Origin: CAZVWV01 sp964631745
Lineage (GTDB): Bacteria; Bdellovibrionota_C; UBA2361; JBGSMV01
Length of the DNA stretch: 36,559 nt
Reading direction: 5' to 3'
Assembly: GCA_964631745.1 (NCBI GenBank)
Contig: CAZVWV010000019.1
Location: 1 to 36,559, forward strand
In this document: positions 1 to 8,989 of the stretch, piece by piece
Layout: every line of letters starts with the position of its first letter
Numbering within the stretch: the first letter of the stretch is position 1
Translations under genes and position numbers: made by a program
The notes under the pieces: generated by a model
Told to the model about the DNA's origin: nothing
The model's input: only the letters and a program-made list of their open reading frames with translations
Databases searched by the model: none

Positions 1-100
1 CCGTCGGCATCGCGCGCGGGAAGAATTAACTTTCTATTGCCACCGGTGGAAGTAAATTTCCCTAAAAATAAAATTCGTAAATTCACCAGGAACGAGTCGC
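1..100. repeat. Arm of a diverged inverted repeat (copy A)
   Basis: Positions 1-100 match the reverse complement of 437-536 with scattered mismatches and small indels. Shared landmarks are CCGTCGGCATCGCGCGCG, ATTGCCACCGGTG and CGTAAATTCACC. Part of the same arm (37-95) is also inverted relative to 225-275. The copy may continue beyond the left edge of the window. No credible coding frame covers it. Confidence 0.75.
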
Positions 101-114
101 ATCCCAACCAGCAC

Positions 115-199
115 AATGCAGACTTATCTTCAGGGGGCACTGAGCTGAGCTCTGATCCGGGGGCTCAGCTTAGCGCCCCCCTATGGATAAGTCTGCATT
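115..199. repeat. Long perfect-stem hairpin between repeat arms
   Basis: AATGCAGACTTATC (115-128) is the exact reverse complement of 186-199. Nested inside are GGGGGC/GCCCCC (133-138 with 175-180) and CTGAGC/GCTCAG (140-145 with 163-168). The hairpin lies at the centre of the 37-95/225-275 inverted repeat, so 37-275 as a whole is an imperfect palindrome of the kind seen in MITEs or REP-like elements. No transposase is visible nearby. Confidence 0.8.
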
Positions 200-224
200 G
201 GGCCGGTTATTGGGGGATGGTTGT

Positions 225-400
225 GGGGGAATTTATGAATTTGTTTTGGGGAAAGTTTACTTCCACTGGTGGCAATTCGTAGTTCTTTCGTGCCGTGAGT
301 GGGACCGGGTGCTGTTTCGTAACTTTTTGCTGCCTATCGGCCTCACAATAAGTGCTTATTCGTGGCATCGGCCGACGAGTCGTCGGCGCTACTTAATATA
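225..400. repeat. Diverged repeat unit (copy B)
   Basis: 225-275 is inverted relative to 37-95 and is in the same orientation as 450-500, sharing the TTTGGGGAAA, TTTACTTYCACYGGTGGCAA core. Further right, 330-395 resembles 700-766 in direct orientation (GCTGCCTAYCGGCC, then a variable part, then GGCGCTACT/GGTGCTACT). This suggests an old tandem duplication of a non-coding unit. Short frames here are not supported as genes. Confidence 0.6.
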
Positions 401-436
401 ATTTGTGGTAACTCGGGCATCTCACAGAGGGGTGTT

Positions 437-770
437 GCGATTCGTTCCGGGTGAATTTACGAAATATTTTTTTGGGGAAATTTACTTTCACCGGTGGCAA
501 TAGAGAGTTCCTTCTTCTCGCGCGCGATGCCGACGGCCCACTGAAGTGCGCATGTGACATAGAAACCCCTTGCCGTCGGGACCGGAGCTTCGGGCGTGGC
601 CGCGAGCGCGCGGGCCGCGGACGGTCGCACTACCTTCACTGCTGCCATATTAAGCTAAGAAATCTCGCTGGCGCCCAGGTGCCGTCGCCTAAATATTGCT
701 GCCTACCGGCCAGGCATGTGATGCCACTTCGCGACACCGGCCGGCGGGGTGGTCGGTGCTACTATATTCG
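437..770. repeat. Diverged repeat unit (copy C)
   Basis: 437-536 is the inverted partner of 1-100, and the right part (700-766) is a diverged direct copy of 330-395. The unit ends about 45 bp from the stop of the convergently placed vWA gene. The function is unknown; a decayed MITE-like family is the simplest reading. Confidence 0.6.
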
Positions 771-813
771 TGCTTCACCCGTGGCTAATGAGACTTTTGG
801 GCGGAGATTTCTA

Positions 814-2766
814 TTACTCGCTACTTGCGCGCTTAAACAACAGCCGCGCCGTTAGCGGCACTAGCGAATCGGTTAGGTCAGAGACATTTCCGGCTTCCAT
901 CATGAAGCGGCCGCGGGAATAGGTCCAAGGTGTGTTGCAGTATGTTCTTGCACGGTTTATCTGGTGCAGATCTTCACTACTACCTATATCGTGCCCAGGC
1001 GGGCTGGCTCTGGTGCTCATGGGGTCGTTGGGGAGATCGGCATATGTCGCGCGCTTGCTAAAGTAAAGCACTCCTAGTTTAATTCCGTTTTCGTTTTCAT
1101 CCGCGGAGCTTTGCCCGACCTTGCTATTTTCGTAAATTAAATTTTGTCCGACACTATAATCGTTTAGATCGCTATCGGCGCAGTAACTGCTGAGAAGCGG
1201 GCGATCTGTTGCCGCCGGCGTTTCGCTGGGTTGAATTACGCGGTAGGTCTCTTCGGTGAGCGTGTCGCCATCGGCGAAGTGATTCTCGGCCATGCGCTTA
1301 AAGTTCCCTACGAGGCCTAAGCCCTCGGGAAAAACACTTGCCGGGTCTGCGCCTAGTGTTACCGGATTTTCAAAGCCGTCTGTTATTACAATCACGGCGC
1401 GATTTTGCACATGCGCGTGATCAGCACGTTCGCGCGCCTTGCCTAACATGTCAAAGGCCCGAACCACTGCTAGCTGCACGAGAGTTAAATCTGAGCGCAG
1501 GTCGATTTTGCTTAGCTCCCCGGCGCGCCCCGCATTTGCGATCCAGACCAAGTCACGCGGGAAGAAACTTAAAGGATCTGCAAAGGTCACTCTGGTCCTT
1601 GCAGTCTCCGAGCTTAAGTTGACCATGTCTTCCGGCTCGGACCATGTGACCCCTGAAAATTTATCTTTGAATGGATGATCTGGCTCGGGGAAATAGTAAG
1701 CGGGCGCATCTTCGGAATTGGATGTAATTGCCGCACAGCGAGATTCTGGGTTATCGAGCGCGCCGTAACTTGGATCAGGAGATGTACGGTAACGGGCTAT
1801 CTCCGGATCGCTGCTGCCTGCGGGGTTATTCAATACAGACTCTGCCACATAAGATCTGGCGTACGAATCGCTAGAGATCTCGATAGTGGGCGCAAATACA
1901 GCCGAGCTCATGTTGTCAGTATGCACAATCCCGACTCTAAAACTGGATGAACTTGTGAGCAGATCAAAGAGCTTGAGTGCCCCCTTTTTGATATCGTAAT
2001 GCACTTCGCCGAAGCAACGTCTGGCGTATTGAAGAGATTTGGGAAGCTCTTTGAGCGCGATGCTGTCTTCGTCCGCCGGGCGATAGAGATGATCTTCGTC
2101 GCCATTCATGCGGCCTGCTTTATCCTCGCTCCAAAGATCGAATGGATACTCGGCGGGAAGATCGTCTGTCCAAGTGCTGCTCTCGCCAGCAATTGGCGAT
2201 ACCACCGAGCCGGAGTTTTCAATCACCAGGACCACATCGGTAGTTGCAAGTTTAGCGGTAGCTTCTGCGTTCACGGTGAAAGTAAAATTAGTTCCAGCTG
2301 CTCCTTTTAACCCTGCAAAATCAAGGATATCAAAGCTAACATCACGGGATAGTTTTACTGTGATAGATTCTATCGGGGGCGGCAAGGCCACGGCACAATC
2401 GGAAGCTTGCGTGTAGGGCCCGGCTCTAACAACCGTTGATGCTCCGGTTCCAGCATTATAGCTGACGCTATCGATAAAAATGCTCATGCTAGGCGCCCCC
2501 TCGGCGAAGCGATCGCGGCCATTCAATAGATTCTTAGAGAAGGCATGAAAGCCATCAAAGGCCCGTTCGCATGCAAGCTGGTGATTAGGAAGATAGTTTA
2601 CGCTGTAGTTAGCGATCTCCCAGGCCGCGCTATAAGTGTCACGAGTGGCGAAGTAATAATTTACTGCCACATACAAAAGCGTGAGAAACACCATCAGCAT
2701 GCCTAGCGCTCCGGCTATGATAATGGTCGTATCGCCCTTTTCTGAATGTGCCCTAAACAGTTTCAC
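814..2766 (-). CDS. TadG-like pseudopilin with von Willebrand factor A domain
   Basis: Likely an envelope-anchored minor pseudopilin of the Tad/Flp pilus. An N-terminal membrane segment at about residues 10-30 (after SEKGDTT) resembles TadE/TadG anchors. A vWA domain follows: first metal-site strand VVLVIENSGSV (Glu183 numbered from the GTG) and a later VIVITDGFENP strand (Asp463). The usual MIDAS motif is DxSxS; here the first Asp is Glu, so metal binding may be altered. I chose GTG at 2766 because it follows the previous stop (2771-2773) and has GGAG about 10 bases upstream. A TTG at 2826 would overlap the preceding gene by 56 bases. It is the last gene of the pilus cluster. At about 650 aa it is in the range of vWA-containing TadG proteins. 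Family call moderately sure; exact role inferred. Confidence 0.75.
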   Translation of the reverse strand: MKLFRAHSEKGDTTIIIAGALGMLMVFLTLLYVAVNYYFATRDTYSAAWEIANYSVNYLPNHQLACERAFDGFHAFSKNLLNGRDRFAEGAPSMSIFIDSVSYNAGTGASTVVRAGPYTQASDCAVALPPPIESITVKLSRDVSFDILDFAGLKGAAGTNFTFTVNAEATAKLATTDVVLVIENSGSVVSPIAGESSTWTDDLPAEYPFDLWSEDKAGRMNGDEDHLYRPADEDSIALKELPKSLQYARRCFGEVHYDIKKGALKLFDLLTSSSSFRVGIVHTDNMSSAVFAPTIEISSDSYARSYVAESVLNNPAGSSDPEIARYRTSPDPSYGALDNPESRCAAITSNSEDAPAYYFPEPDHPFKDKFSGVTWSEPEDMVNLSSETARTRVTFADPLSFFPRDLVWIANAGRAGELSKIDLRSDLTLVQLAVVRAFDMLGKARERADHAHVQNRAVIVITDGFENPVTLGADPASVFPEGLGLVGNFKRMAENHFADGDTLTEETYRVIQPSETPAATDRPLLSSYCADSDLNDYSVGQNLIYENSKVGQSSADENENGIKLGVLYFSKRATYADLPNDPMSTRASPPGHDIGSSEDLHQINRARTYCNTPWTYSRGRFMMEAGNVSDLTDSLVPLTARLLFKRASSE

Positions 2767-2770
2767 AAAG

Positions 2771-3607
2771 TTACGACTCCGGTGGAATATACGCACTGGT
2801 TGATTCAAATCCAGCGGGAATACCAAGGTCTAAGACCGAGACGCTGGTCACTTCTTTAGTCGCTCCAAAAACCGAACTAAAATATGGCTCAATTTTTACG
2901 TAGCCCGCCACCACTAACCAATAAGAAGGAAGCACATTAGTGCTAGCGAAGGCTGCGCCGTCATCCACGTACCAGGCTCCTCGGCCCTCCCCTACGCCGT
3001 CGGTTTGGAGCTCCTGCAATAAATTGGCGGAGACTTCAGAAATTAAATCCGCCTGTCCAGTGTCGTCAAACTTCATACCGGCGCAAATTTTATCATCAGC
3101 GCTGGCCGCTACTGTTGTCGCCGCCGGGGAGTCTCCAAAAGTCAGTTTGACTATCCCGATCTGAAATGAGTAATTATGGTCGCCGTTTTTGTTAACGACG
3201 TAGCTTGTGAGAGCTTCTTCCATTTTGACGCTGGCTATGGAGCAGGCCAGGTTTATCAAACCTAATGCGTTGGTGGCGTTTAGAATGCCGGAACGCTCAA
3301 TTGTAGAGCTGCTGGCGCCGCTGGGAGTGGGCGCTACTGAGAATAGTTCAAAAATATTATTTCCTGCCGGAACATGCCCATCCACCATGGCATCTGCATC
3401 AGCCGCCTTGATGCCCTGCCCGATCTCTTTGGCAAAAAGCTTGGTCACACTTTGGATAGCATTTCTGGCAAGCGGTTCTCTGACTAAATCGAATAGACCC
3501 ACGCACAGGACTACAAGAATCGGCAATGCAACCGCCGCCACTATGAAGCCAACAACGCCACGTTCACTATTTAGGCGATCAATTATTTTGTGACTCATCT
3601 TAGACAT
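2771..3607 (-). CDS. TadE-like minor pseudopilin
   Basis: A 278-aa protein with a short basic N-terminus, the pattern SERGVVGF and a single hydrophobic helix (about residues 17-40), followed by a periplasmic or extracellular domain with no recognised motif. This N-terminal architecture is typical of TadE/TadG pseudopilins, which are processed by the prepilin peptidase and act in Tad pilus assembly. It starts 30 bases after the 1670-aa gene and is followed immediately by the vWA gene, so the three are probably co-transcribed. Either ATG at 3607 or ATG at 3598 could be used; neither has a strong Shine-Dalgarno. The assignment rests on N-terminal architecture and context rather than on overall similarity. 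Confidence 0.65.
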   Translation of the reverse strand: MSKMSHKIIDRLNSERGVVGFIVAAVALPILVVLCVGLFDLVREPLARNAIQSVTKLFAKEIGQGIKAADADAMVDGHVPAGNNIFELFSVAPTPSGASSSTIERSGILNATNALGLINLACSIASVKMEEALTSYVVNKNGDHNYSFQIGIVKLTFGDSPAATTVAASADDKICAGMKFDDTGQADLISEVSANLLQELQTDGVGEGRGAWYVDDGAAFASTNVLPSYWLVVAGYVKIEPYFSSVFGATKEVTSVSVLDLGIPAGFESTSAYIPPES

Positions 3608-3637
3608 TTCTTATCAACCAAATCAGCAACTCAATGA

Positions 3638-6600
3638 TTAGTCCGGCGTCGGACAAGGGAAATCCCCAGAAGCCGAAGCATCGCAACTTTGAATAACATC
3701 TCCGTTTAGCGCGGCTTCGCCGTCAACTATAATCTCTGTCCAATAAAAATTCACCCGGCGTGATATTCGAATTCTGGTACAACGCTCATCAATCGTTCCG
3801 GTGTAGGGGCTACAGTCCTCTTCGTCGCCGCCACTACTCCGTTTCACCCAACGCACAAAAATATCCTTAGTCTTCGAATCAAAATCAGCTTTGGTCGTTG
3901 TGACCTCTGATTTGTCTACGCCTAGAATAACGCTCAGCAAATTCTTGGCGGCGATAATGGGCGGACCGTCTGAGTCCCAGCGATTCGTCTCAGCAAAGTT
4001 GGCGTACATTCCGCCGCCCACATTGGTTATACCAAAATTAGCTCCTATCCCCTTTTGAATATAGGGCTCAAAGTCGAGGCCAACAAAGATGGCTTCACGG
4101 CCCTCTGTCAGATCGCGGTTTTTATCAAATGAAAGGTTGTCGTAATCTTCGCCTGCAGCTTTCTTTCCAAAAAATGTGGATTTTAATATCCCGCTAGATA
4201 TGTTGAAGTTTGCCACTCCCAGATTTTTGAGAAGATCCGGTTGTTCACTTTCTTGCCCCCCCACGGAGTTAAACGGATATCGAAAAGCATCAATCATCTC
4301 CCGTATCGATCTGGCGTTATCCCATGTGGGTACCTTTAGGCCCGTGGAGATAAACGTATAGGGCCCCAAATTAGGAAAGTCTCTGGCGCTTGCATCAGCT
4401 TCCGAGTCGTATTCTGAGAACGAATCGGTCGTAAGCCAACTCGGATTACCGATGCCATCGCCGTCGCTATCTATCATCAAAAATTGGCGCCTATTTTCTG
4501 TACCGCCAGGAAGAGTTGCCACAAACCGTGAAGGGAAATGGGCATCGGCTGTGTTGGTATCAACTTCCTTCGCTTCGGTGTCGTCATGATCGAGCTGTAA
4601 AACAACGCCTTCACTCATAACCTCATTACCGCTGGAGTCCTCGTAGGCTACCGCGCCTACTCCGCAACTGGCGTTGTAGTTTAGATTATCATTATCTGGG
4701 CTGTCCATGGTGAAGCTCGCATCATCCAGCTCACTTAAGCCGCTGGATAGGTAGGTTGTGAGCCCAGAGTCAGAATCCATTTGGAACGTAAAGAAATCAT
4801 GCGATTGGTCAGCGGCTGTGGCAGGATCGCCGCCTGCCCCGTACACGCTCTTCATGTAGCTTCCACAAACGACTCCGGCGGAATCAACACCAGGGGTCTT
4901 GCTGGTATCGCCCGTTAATTTTGTCGCGCGCGTGGGCTTGATGCCGTTTTCGCGCGGCATGGTGGATGAGAGAATCAGCGGATACATAAAGCTGTACTCG
5001 GTAAGCAATGATGAAGAGCCAGAACTTCGGGTACTATCCGGATTCGTGGCGATTTCAAACCCAAACCCCTTTCCGATTCTACTATCAAAAGCGCTAAATG
5101 GTGTGCCGTCTCCTGAAAATCCGCTCTGAGCCACGGGTGCTGCTATTGGACCATTCGCCGTGACAGCGCAGTTATAGGCTGGGTCGCCGGCAACATAGGG
5201 GTCAGCAGGAGAAGCAACGCATGTTTTGTCGGCATCAACTACCCAGTCATAATCAAGATCGTCGCCGAAGTTTAATAGCAACGCTAATGGTTCGGGGCGC
5301 GCTAGTTTTCCCACATATGTGTCGCCAACATCACCACATGTGCTTTTTGATCCACATTCGGAGACCGAGTTCATGATAAAGTATTCGCCCACGCCTTTGT
5401 CTAAAGAGCTATCGGGATTCTGCAAGTGTACCCCAGCACCGGTTAATTTGAAAAAATACTGGATCGGATTTCCGATCTTTTCCTGCATCCTGCAAGCATA
5501 CGCTGAGCCATCAGCAAGGTAAGCTTCTGGGCAGTACTCATCGGGGTCGGTGTTCGTGCGCCCATCCCCGTCGATGTCGGTGTCGGATGAGTCGGAAATC
5601 GAGTCGCCGTCCAAGTCGAGGTCGATTCGGTATATGAAGCCAACCTGAGAGGCATCTACGTAGTACGGATGACTATTGTCATGCACATTTTGCAAAAAGG
5701 GCGTGGCCGCAAACAACATGGTTCGGTCCGAGTTTACCAAAAGACTCGATACCGCCGGAACGGGCTGGTTCTTAGCGGGAGCTTCAAAGGCGGGCACATA
5801 GTTTTGCAACGCGCGACTAGAATCGGAGTATGGCGAGCGCCAATTTGCGTTTTCAACAGGAATAGTGTCACTTCCAAATTGAAACGGGTTAGTGAGCGCT
5901 TCTATTTGCTGCGCGTCACCAACGCTATCGAGCGTAATCATGTAGACGCCTTGTTGGTGTTGCTCGTCGCTACGTGAGGGCGAGTAGCTGTACTTTGTAT
6001 ATGCGCCTCCATTTTCTTCCCCAACCGCGTTCCATTGATTAATGAAGAGTAAATTGTTGTTGGGGCCCCACGCCAAATCCACAGGGTTGATTATGTCTAG
6101 TTCGGGGAGGTTAGACGATGTTAGGTTGATTTTGCGTTGATATATTCCAGGCGCACCCTCTTCTGTGGGTCCGCTGCATTTCGCTGAGGAGGAATGACAC
6201 GGTGTCATCCAAGCTTGTCCGGCCAAGATATCCAACTCGCCAAGGGTGCTGTGGAATTCGCCGGATGCGTCAGTCGCCATTAACCTTAAAATTGCGCCGA
6301 AATTAGCAGCGTCGTCGATTCCAGAAAATGTCGGATACGGATCGGTAGTGGGACTAGTGTTTAAGCTGCATGACGAAGCTAAAAACAGAAAACGCTCGCC
6401 GCTAAATTCGTTGTACTTAATATCGCTTATGGGACAAAACGAGTCACTCGCATCAAAACCAGAACCGTAAACGCTGGCAGTGCCGGTGGCAAGGGTGGGA
6501 CCGTCCGGCTCGGGGGGCGCTGCGCCATTCCCGGCGATGCGGTATATTTTCTCGCCAGCAGTACCCACCGGCCCGGCATGGGCGCCCGTGGGCGTTATTA

Positions 6601-8650
6601 AATATAGATCCTTTCCGGCGGAAAATGCGATGCGGTACTTACTAGCATCGCTCGGATCCGGAACTACTTCTATCGCTAAGGGATAAAAAAACCAGCGACC
6701 GCTGCGCGTTTCCCAACTCAACGAGAGAGATGGATCGGAGGGCACTTCGCTAGCAAGAGCATGATCTGGACAGGTGGTCCCGGGCAACGCAACGGCCGGT
6801 GGGAAAGCACAGGTGGTGCTCCCCAAAACCACTATGGCCTTAGTTGTCGAGGTGATACTTCCGTCCTCTGGCTCGACTCGAATAATCCGTGAGTTGCCGT
6901 AATCGGCAATATATAAAGCTCCATCGGGAGCGTATACCATCTTGCGCGGCTTATTTAGCGCGCGACTGCTTGCAACTTTGTCCTGATGGCCGGCACCAAC
7001 ATCGGTGTCCGACGCACCAATCGTGTTCACTGCGTTTTCTTTAGGAACGTTGAGTACGTTATTTTCGGGAAATAAGGTTTCATCCCATCCGCCCCAGCGC
7101 GTGGCCGCCGAGCTAAGATTTACAAAACTTGGCATAATGGGGACAGCGTTCCCGCTACTGAAACTTCCGTGCACATCCGGAGCATCTACCATCCAAAGTC
7201 GGCTATCTACCGAGTCTAGAACCAACAAGTTTCCATCAGTGTCAAAAACAGTATCAAATGGGTTAATTTTGAAGTTATCGGCACTGACAGAAAGCGTTGT
7301 TGAAAAGCGCGCCGAAACTGCTGACTGAGTGGTATTTATGTCGGGAACCTTGCCCAACACTCTTTTGGCTAAGTTTCCTCCTGCGTAGCTCAGGTACCCG
7401 ATCTCGGTAATGCCATCGTCATCGTAGTCAGCAAAAGCTGGCACAGCCACATATCCTCGATGCGGCTTTAATGCTGCCGAGCTATACACGTCGCCGTTCG
7501 TAAATCCCGGTTCGATATCGACCGTGCCCGGAAACCCTTTTCCGTCCAATATAGAAACCATATCGTCATACAGATCTGTGACATAGAGATTGTAGCGCTT
7601 TGAGACGTCGCTTCCTCCAGTTCTCACAACAGCGATGTCGGTCTTGGTTGAGCTTCGGTAATTTCCAGGAATGGCCAGAATGCCTTTCTCGCTTAGCTCG
7701 TCCACATAATCGGAATCAACAACTCCTTGCATGATTACCCGATAGTTTCTGGAGGAGAATGCGATGCGGTAATACCCTGTGGCCGGCTCGAAGACGGCAT
7801 AGTCTGCCATACCGTCCCGATCGTAATCGGCTACTACCGGTATGGTGTGTGGATTACTGGACTCTGCAGCTCTGGCTGTTGCAAGATTGAAATAGCCCAA
7901 CCCCCCTGCGGCTGAATACCCGTAACTTGAAAGATAAACGATAAAATCACTCTCGCCGATGTCCGTCACCGGTCCATAATCATCGGAATCCCCCATGGGC
8001 TTAAAGAAAACCAGATCTGCCTTACGATCTCCATCAAAGTCAGCTTTAACAGGAGATTGCCAATACATGGGCTTAACGTGGCGACACTTGGCGCTATCGT
8101 CTGGATCGCTCAAGTACGTGCGTAAGCCAAATGTAATCGTAGCGGCGGTCTCGTTAAAAGTTTCAAAACATCCATGCTCGATGCCCACAAGCGGTAAGGC
8201 TTGCACTGGAAAATATCCTAGGGTGTCATGTGGCCACTCAAACAAGGAGAACGGGAGATTTTGAACTAGTCCGCTGCCTATGCCCGTAAAATCATCGGAA
8301 CTTGCTCCGGGGAAAGTAAGCGCTGCCATACGTCCCCCCGAATTATTGTAACAATTCTCCGCCGCCGTTCCTGCAGCGCGGCACTGATCGAGTGCGGTGG
8401 GATCCTGCGCTATCCATTGAGGCAAGTCCTGATTTTTTAGAGATATGCCGGATGCCCCAATCGGCGCGCTGGCGATCTTGGCGGCACGCTCAGCCACATA
8501 GGTAACAACCATGTAACTTCGCACGACGCGGTACCAGTCAGCAGCAAATAAAACTATCAGAATCACAATCGGAAGCACAAAAGCTACCGCCAGCACATTA
8601 AAAGCGCCGGCTTCTCGGTTGCCGATTTTTGATTGCATTCTAGAGCGCAT
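3638..8650 (-). CDS. Giant TadE/G-like surface protein with FG-GAP and NHL-like repeats
   Basis: A 1670-aa protein. The N-terminus (GNREAGAFNVLAVAF, hydrophobic to about residue 42) looks like a TadE/TadG pseudopilin anchor. The rest is a long extracellular region. FG-GAP/VCBS-like calcium loops occur near residues 207 (DFDGDRKAD), 278 (YDRDGMADYAVF) and 412 (DYDDDGITEIGY). NHL or beta-propeller-like strands occur at about 465-490 (DTDGNLLVLDSVDSRLWMVD) and 575-600 (PDGALYIADYGNSRI). Thrombospondin-3-like DxDxDG loops lie near 1010 and 1397. By analogy with calcium-loaded propeller proteins it could be an adhesin displayed by the pilus, comparable to PilY1 in type IV pili; that is inference. 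It lies between cpaB-like and tadE-like genes on the same strand. The ATG at 8650 or at 8638 could initiate. It is far longer than ordinary TadE/TadG proteins. Confidence 0.7.
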   Translation of the reverse strand: MRSRMQSKIGNREAGAFNVLAVAFVLPIVILIVLFAADWYRVVRSYMVVTYVAERAAKIASAPIGASGISLKNQDLPQWIAQDPTALDQCRAAGTAAENCYNNSGGRMAALTFPGASSDDFTGIGSGLVQNLPFSLFEWPHDTLGYFPVQALPLVGIEHGCFETFNETAATITFGLRTYLSDPDDSAKCRHVKPMYWQSPVKADFDGDRKADLVFFKPMGDSDDYGPVTDIGESDFIVYLSSYGYSAAGGLGYFNLATARAAESSNPHTIPVVADYDRDGMADYAVFEPATGYYRIAFSSRNYRVIMQGVVDSDYVDELSEKGILAIPGNYRSSTKTDIAVVRTGGSDVSKRYNLYVTDLYDDMVSILDGKGFPGTVDIEPGFTNGDVYSSAALKPHRGYVAVPAFADYDDDGITEIGYLSYAGGNLAKRVLGKVPDINTTQSAVSARFSTTLSVSADNFKINPFDTVFDTDGNLLVLDSVDSRLWMVDAPDVHGSFSSGNAVPIMPSFVNLSSAATRWGGWDETLFPENNVLNVPKENAVNTIGASDTDVGAGHQDKVASSRALNKPRKMVYAPDGALYIADYGNSRIIRVEPEDGSITSTTKAIVVLGSTTCAFPPAVALPGTTCPDHALASEVPSDPSLSLSWETRSGRWFFYPLAIEVVPDPSDASKYRIAFSAGKDLYLITPTGAHAGPVGTAGEKIYRIAGNGAAPPEPDGPTLATGTASVYGSGFDASDSFCPISDIKYNEFSGERFLFLASSCSLNTSPTTDPYPTFSGIDDAANFGAILRLMATDASGEFHSTLGELDILAGQAWMTPCHSSSAKCSGPTEEGAPGIYQRKINLTSSNLPELDIINPVDLAWGPNNNLLFINQWNAVGEENGGAYTKYSYSPSRSDEQHQQGVYMITLDSVGDAQQIEALTNPFQFGSDTIPVENANWRSPYSDSSRALQNYVPAFEAPAKNQPVPAVSSLLVNSDRTMLFAATPFLQNVHDNSHPYYVDASQVGFIYRIDLDLDGDSISDSSDTDIDGDGRTNTDPDEYCPEAYLADGSAYACRMQEKIGNPIQYFFKLTGAGVHLQNPDSSLDKGVGEYFIMNSVSECGSKSTCGDVGDTYVGKLARPEPLALLLNFGDDLDYDWVVDADKTCVASPADPYVAGDPAYNCAVTANGPIAAPVAQSGFSGDGTPFSAFDSRIGKGFGFEIATNPDSTRSSGSSSLLTEYSFMYPLILSSTMPRENGIKPTRATKLTGDTSKTPGVDSAGVVCGSYMKSVYGAGGDPATAADQSHDFFTFQMDSDSGLTTYLSSGLSELDDASFTMDSPDNDNLNYNASCGVGAVAYEDSSGNEVMSEGVVLQLDHDDTEAKEVDTNTADAHFPSRFVATLPGGTENRRQFLMIDSDGDGIGNPSWLTTDSFSEYDSEADASARDFPNLGPYTFISTGLKVPTWDNARSIREMIDAFRYPFNSVGGQESEQPDLLKNLGVANFNISSGILKSTFFGKKAAGEDYDNLSFDKNRDLTEGREAIFVGLDFEPYIQKGIGANFGITNVGGGMYANFAETNRWDSDGPPIIAAKNLLSVILGVDKSEVTTTKADFDSKTKDIFVRWVKRSSGGDEEDCSPYTGTIDERCTRIRISRRVNFYWTEIIVDGEAALNGDVIQSCDASASGDFPCPTPD

Positions 8651-8989
8651 AGCTAGCTTAGGGCAGATAAGCCGCCCCGCTTAGATATATCGGCAAAATC
8701 TCTAATAAAGTTAATGATTCCGTTCAGATAGGCGCAGCGCGCATGGTCTCTGAGAGGATTTTAGGAAGAACGTCAGCGGCCAGCGCGAGCTGGAGGGAGT
8801 ACCGGAGCCGAAATGTTGATTTCTAAGACAATTACTGAGTTAAGCTGCGAGTTTTGATTAGCGAAAAACAACTCTTGTTTGGTGTTGGCGAGTTAATTTA
8901 CGTCAGGCAGCAGTGAGTTCCACCGTATATTTAAGTTTTGCTGCCCTAAGTGCGTGTGCCGTCTAAGCCAAGTCAACTCCGCAACGCGA
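8651..8989. other. Intergenic spacer inside the pilus cluster
   Basis: A 339-bp gap between the cpaB-like stop and the giant pseudopilin gene. I see no coding frame with support, no strong hairpin and no repeat. It is long enough to hold a separate promoter for the three downstream genes, but I cannot point to one with confidence. Confidence 0.4.

Noticed and set aside
457..855. Open frames on both strands in the repeat region
   Set aside because: Arginine/cysteine-rich content and exact overlap with diverged inverted repeats indicate accidental frames.
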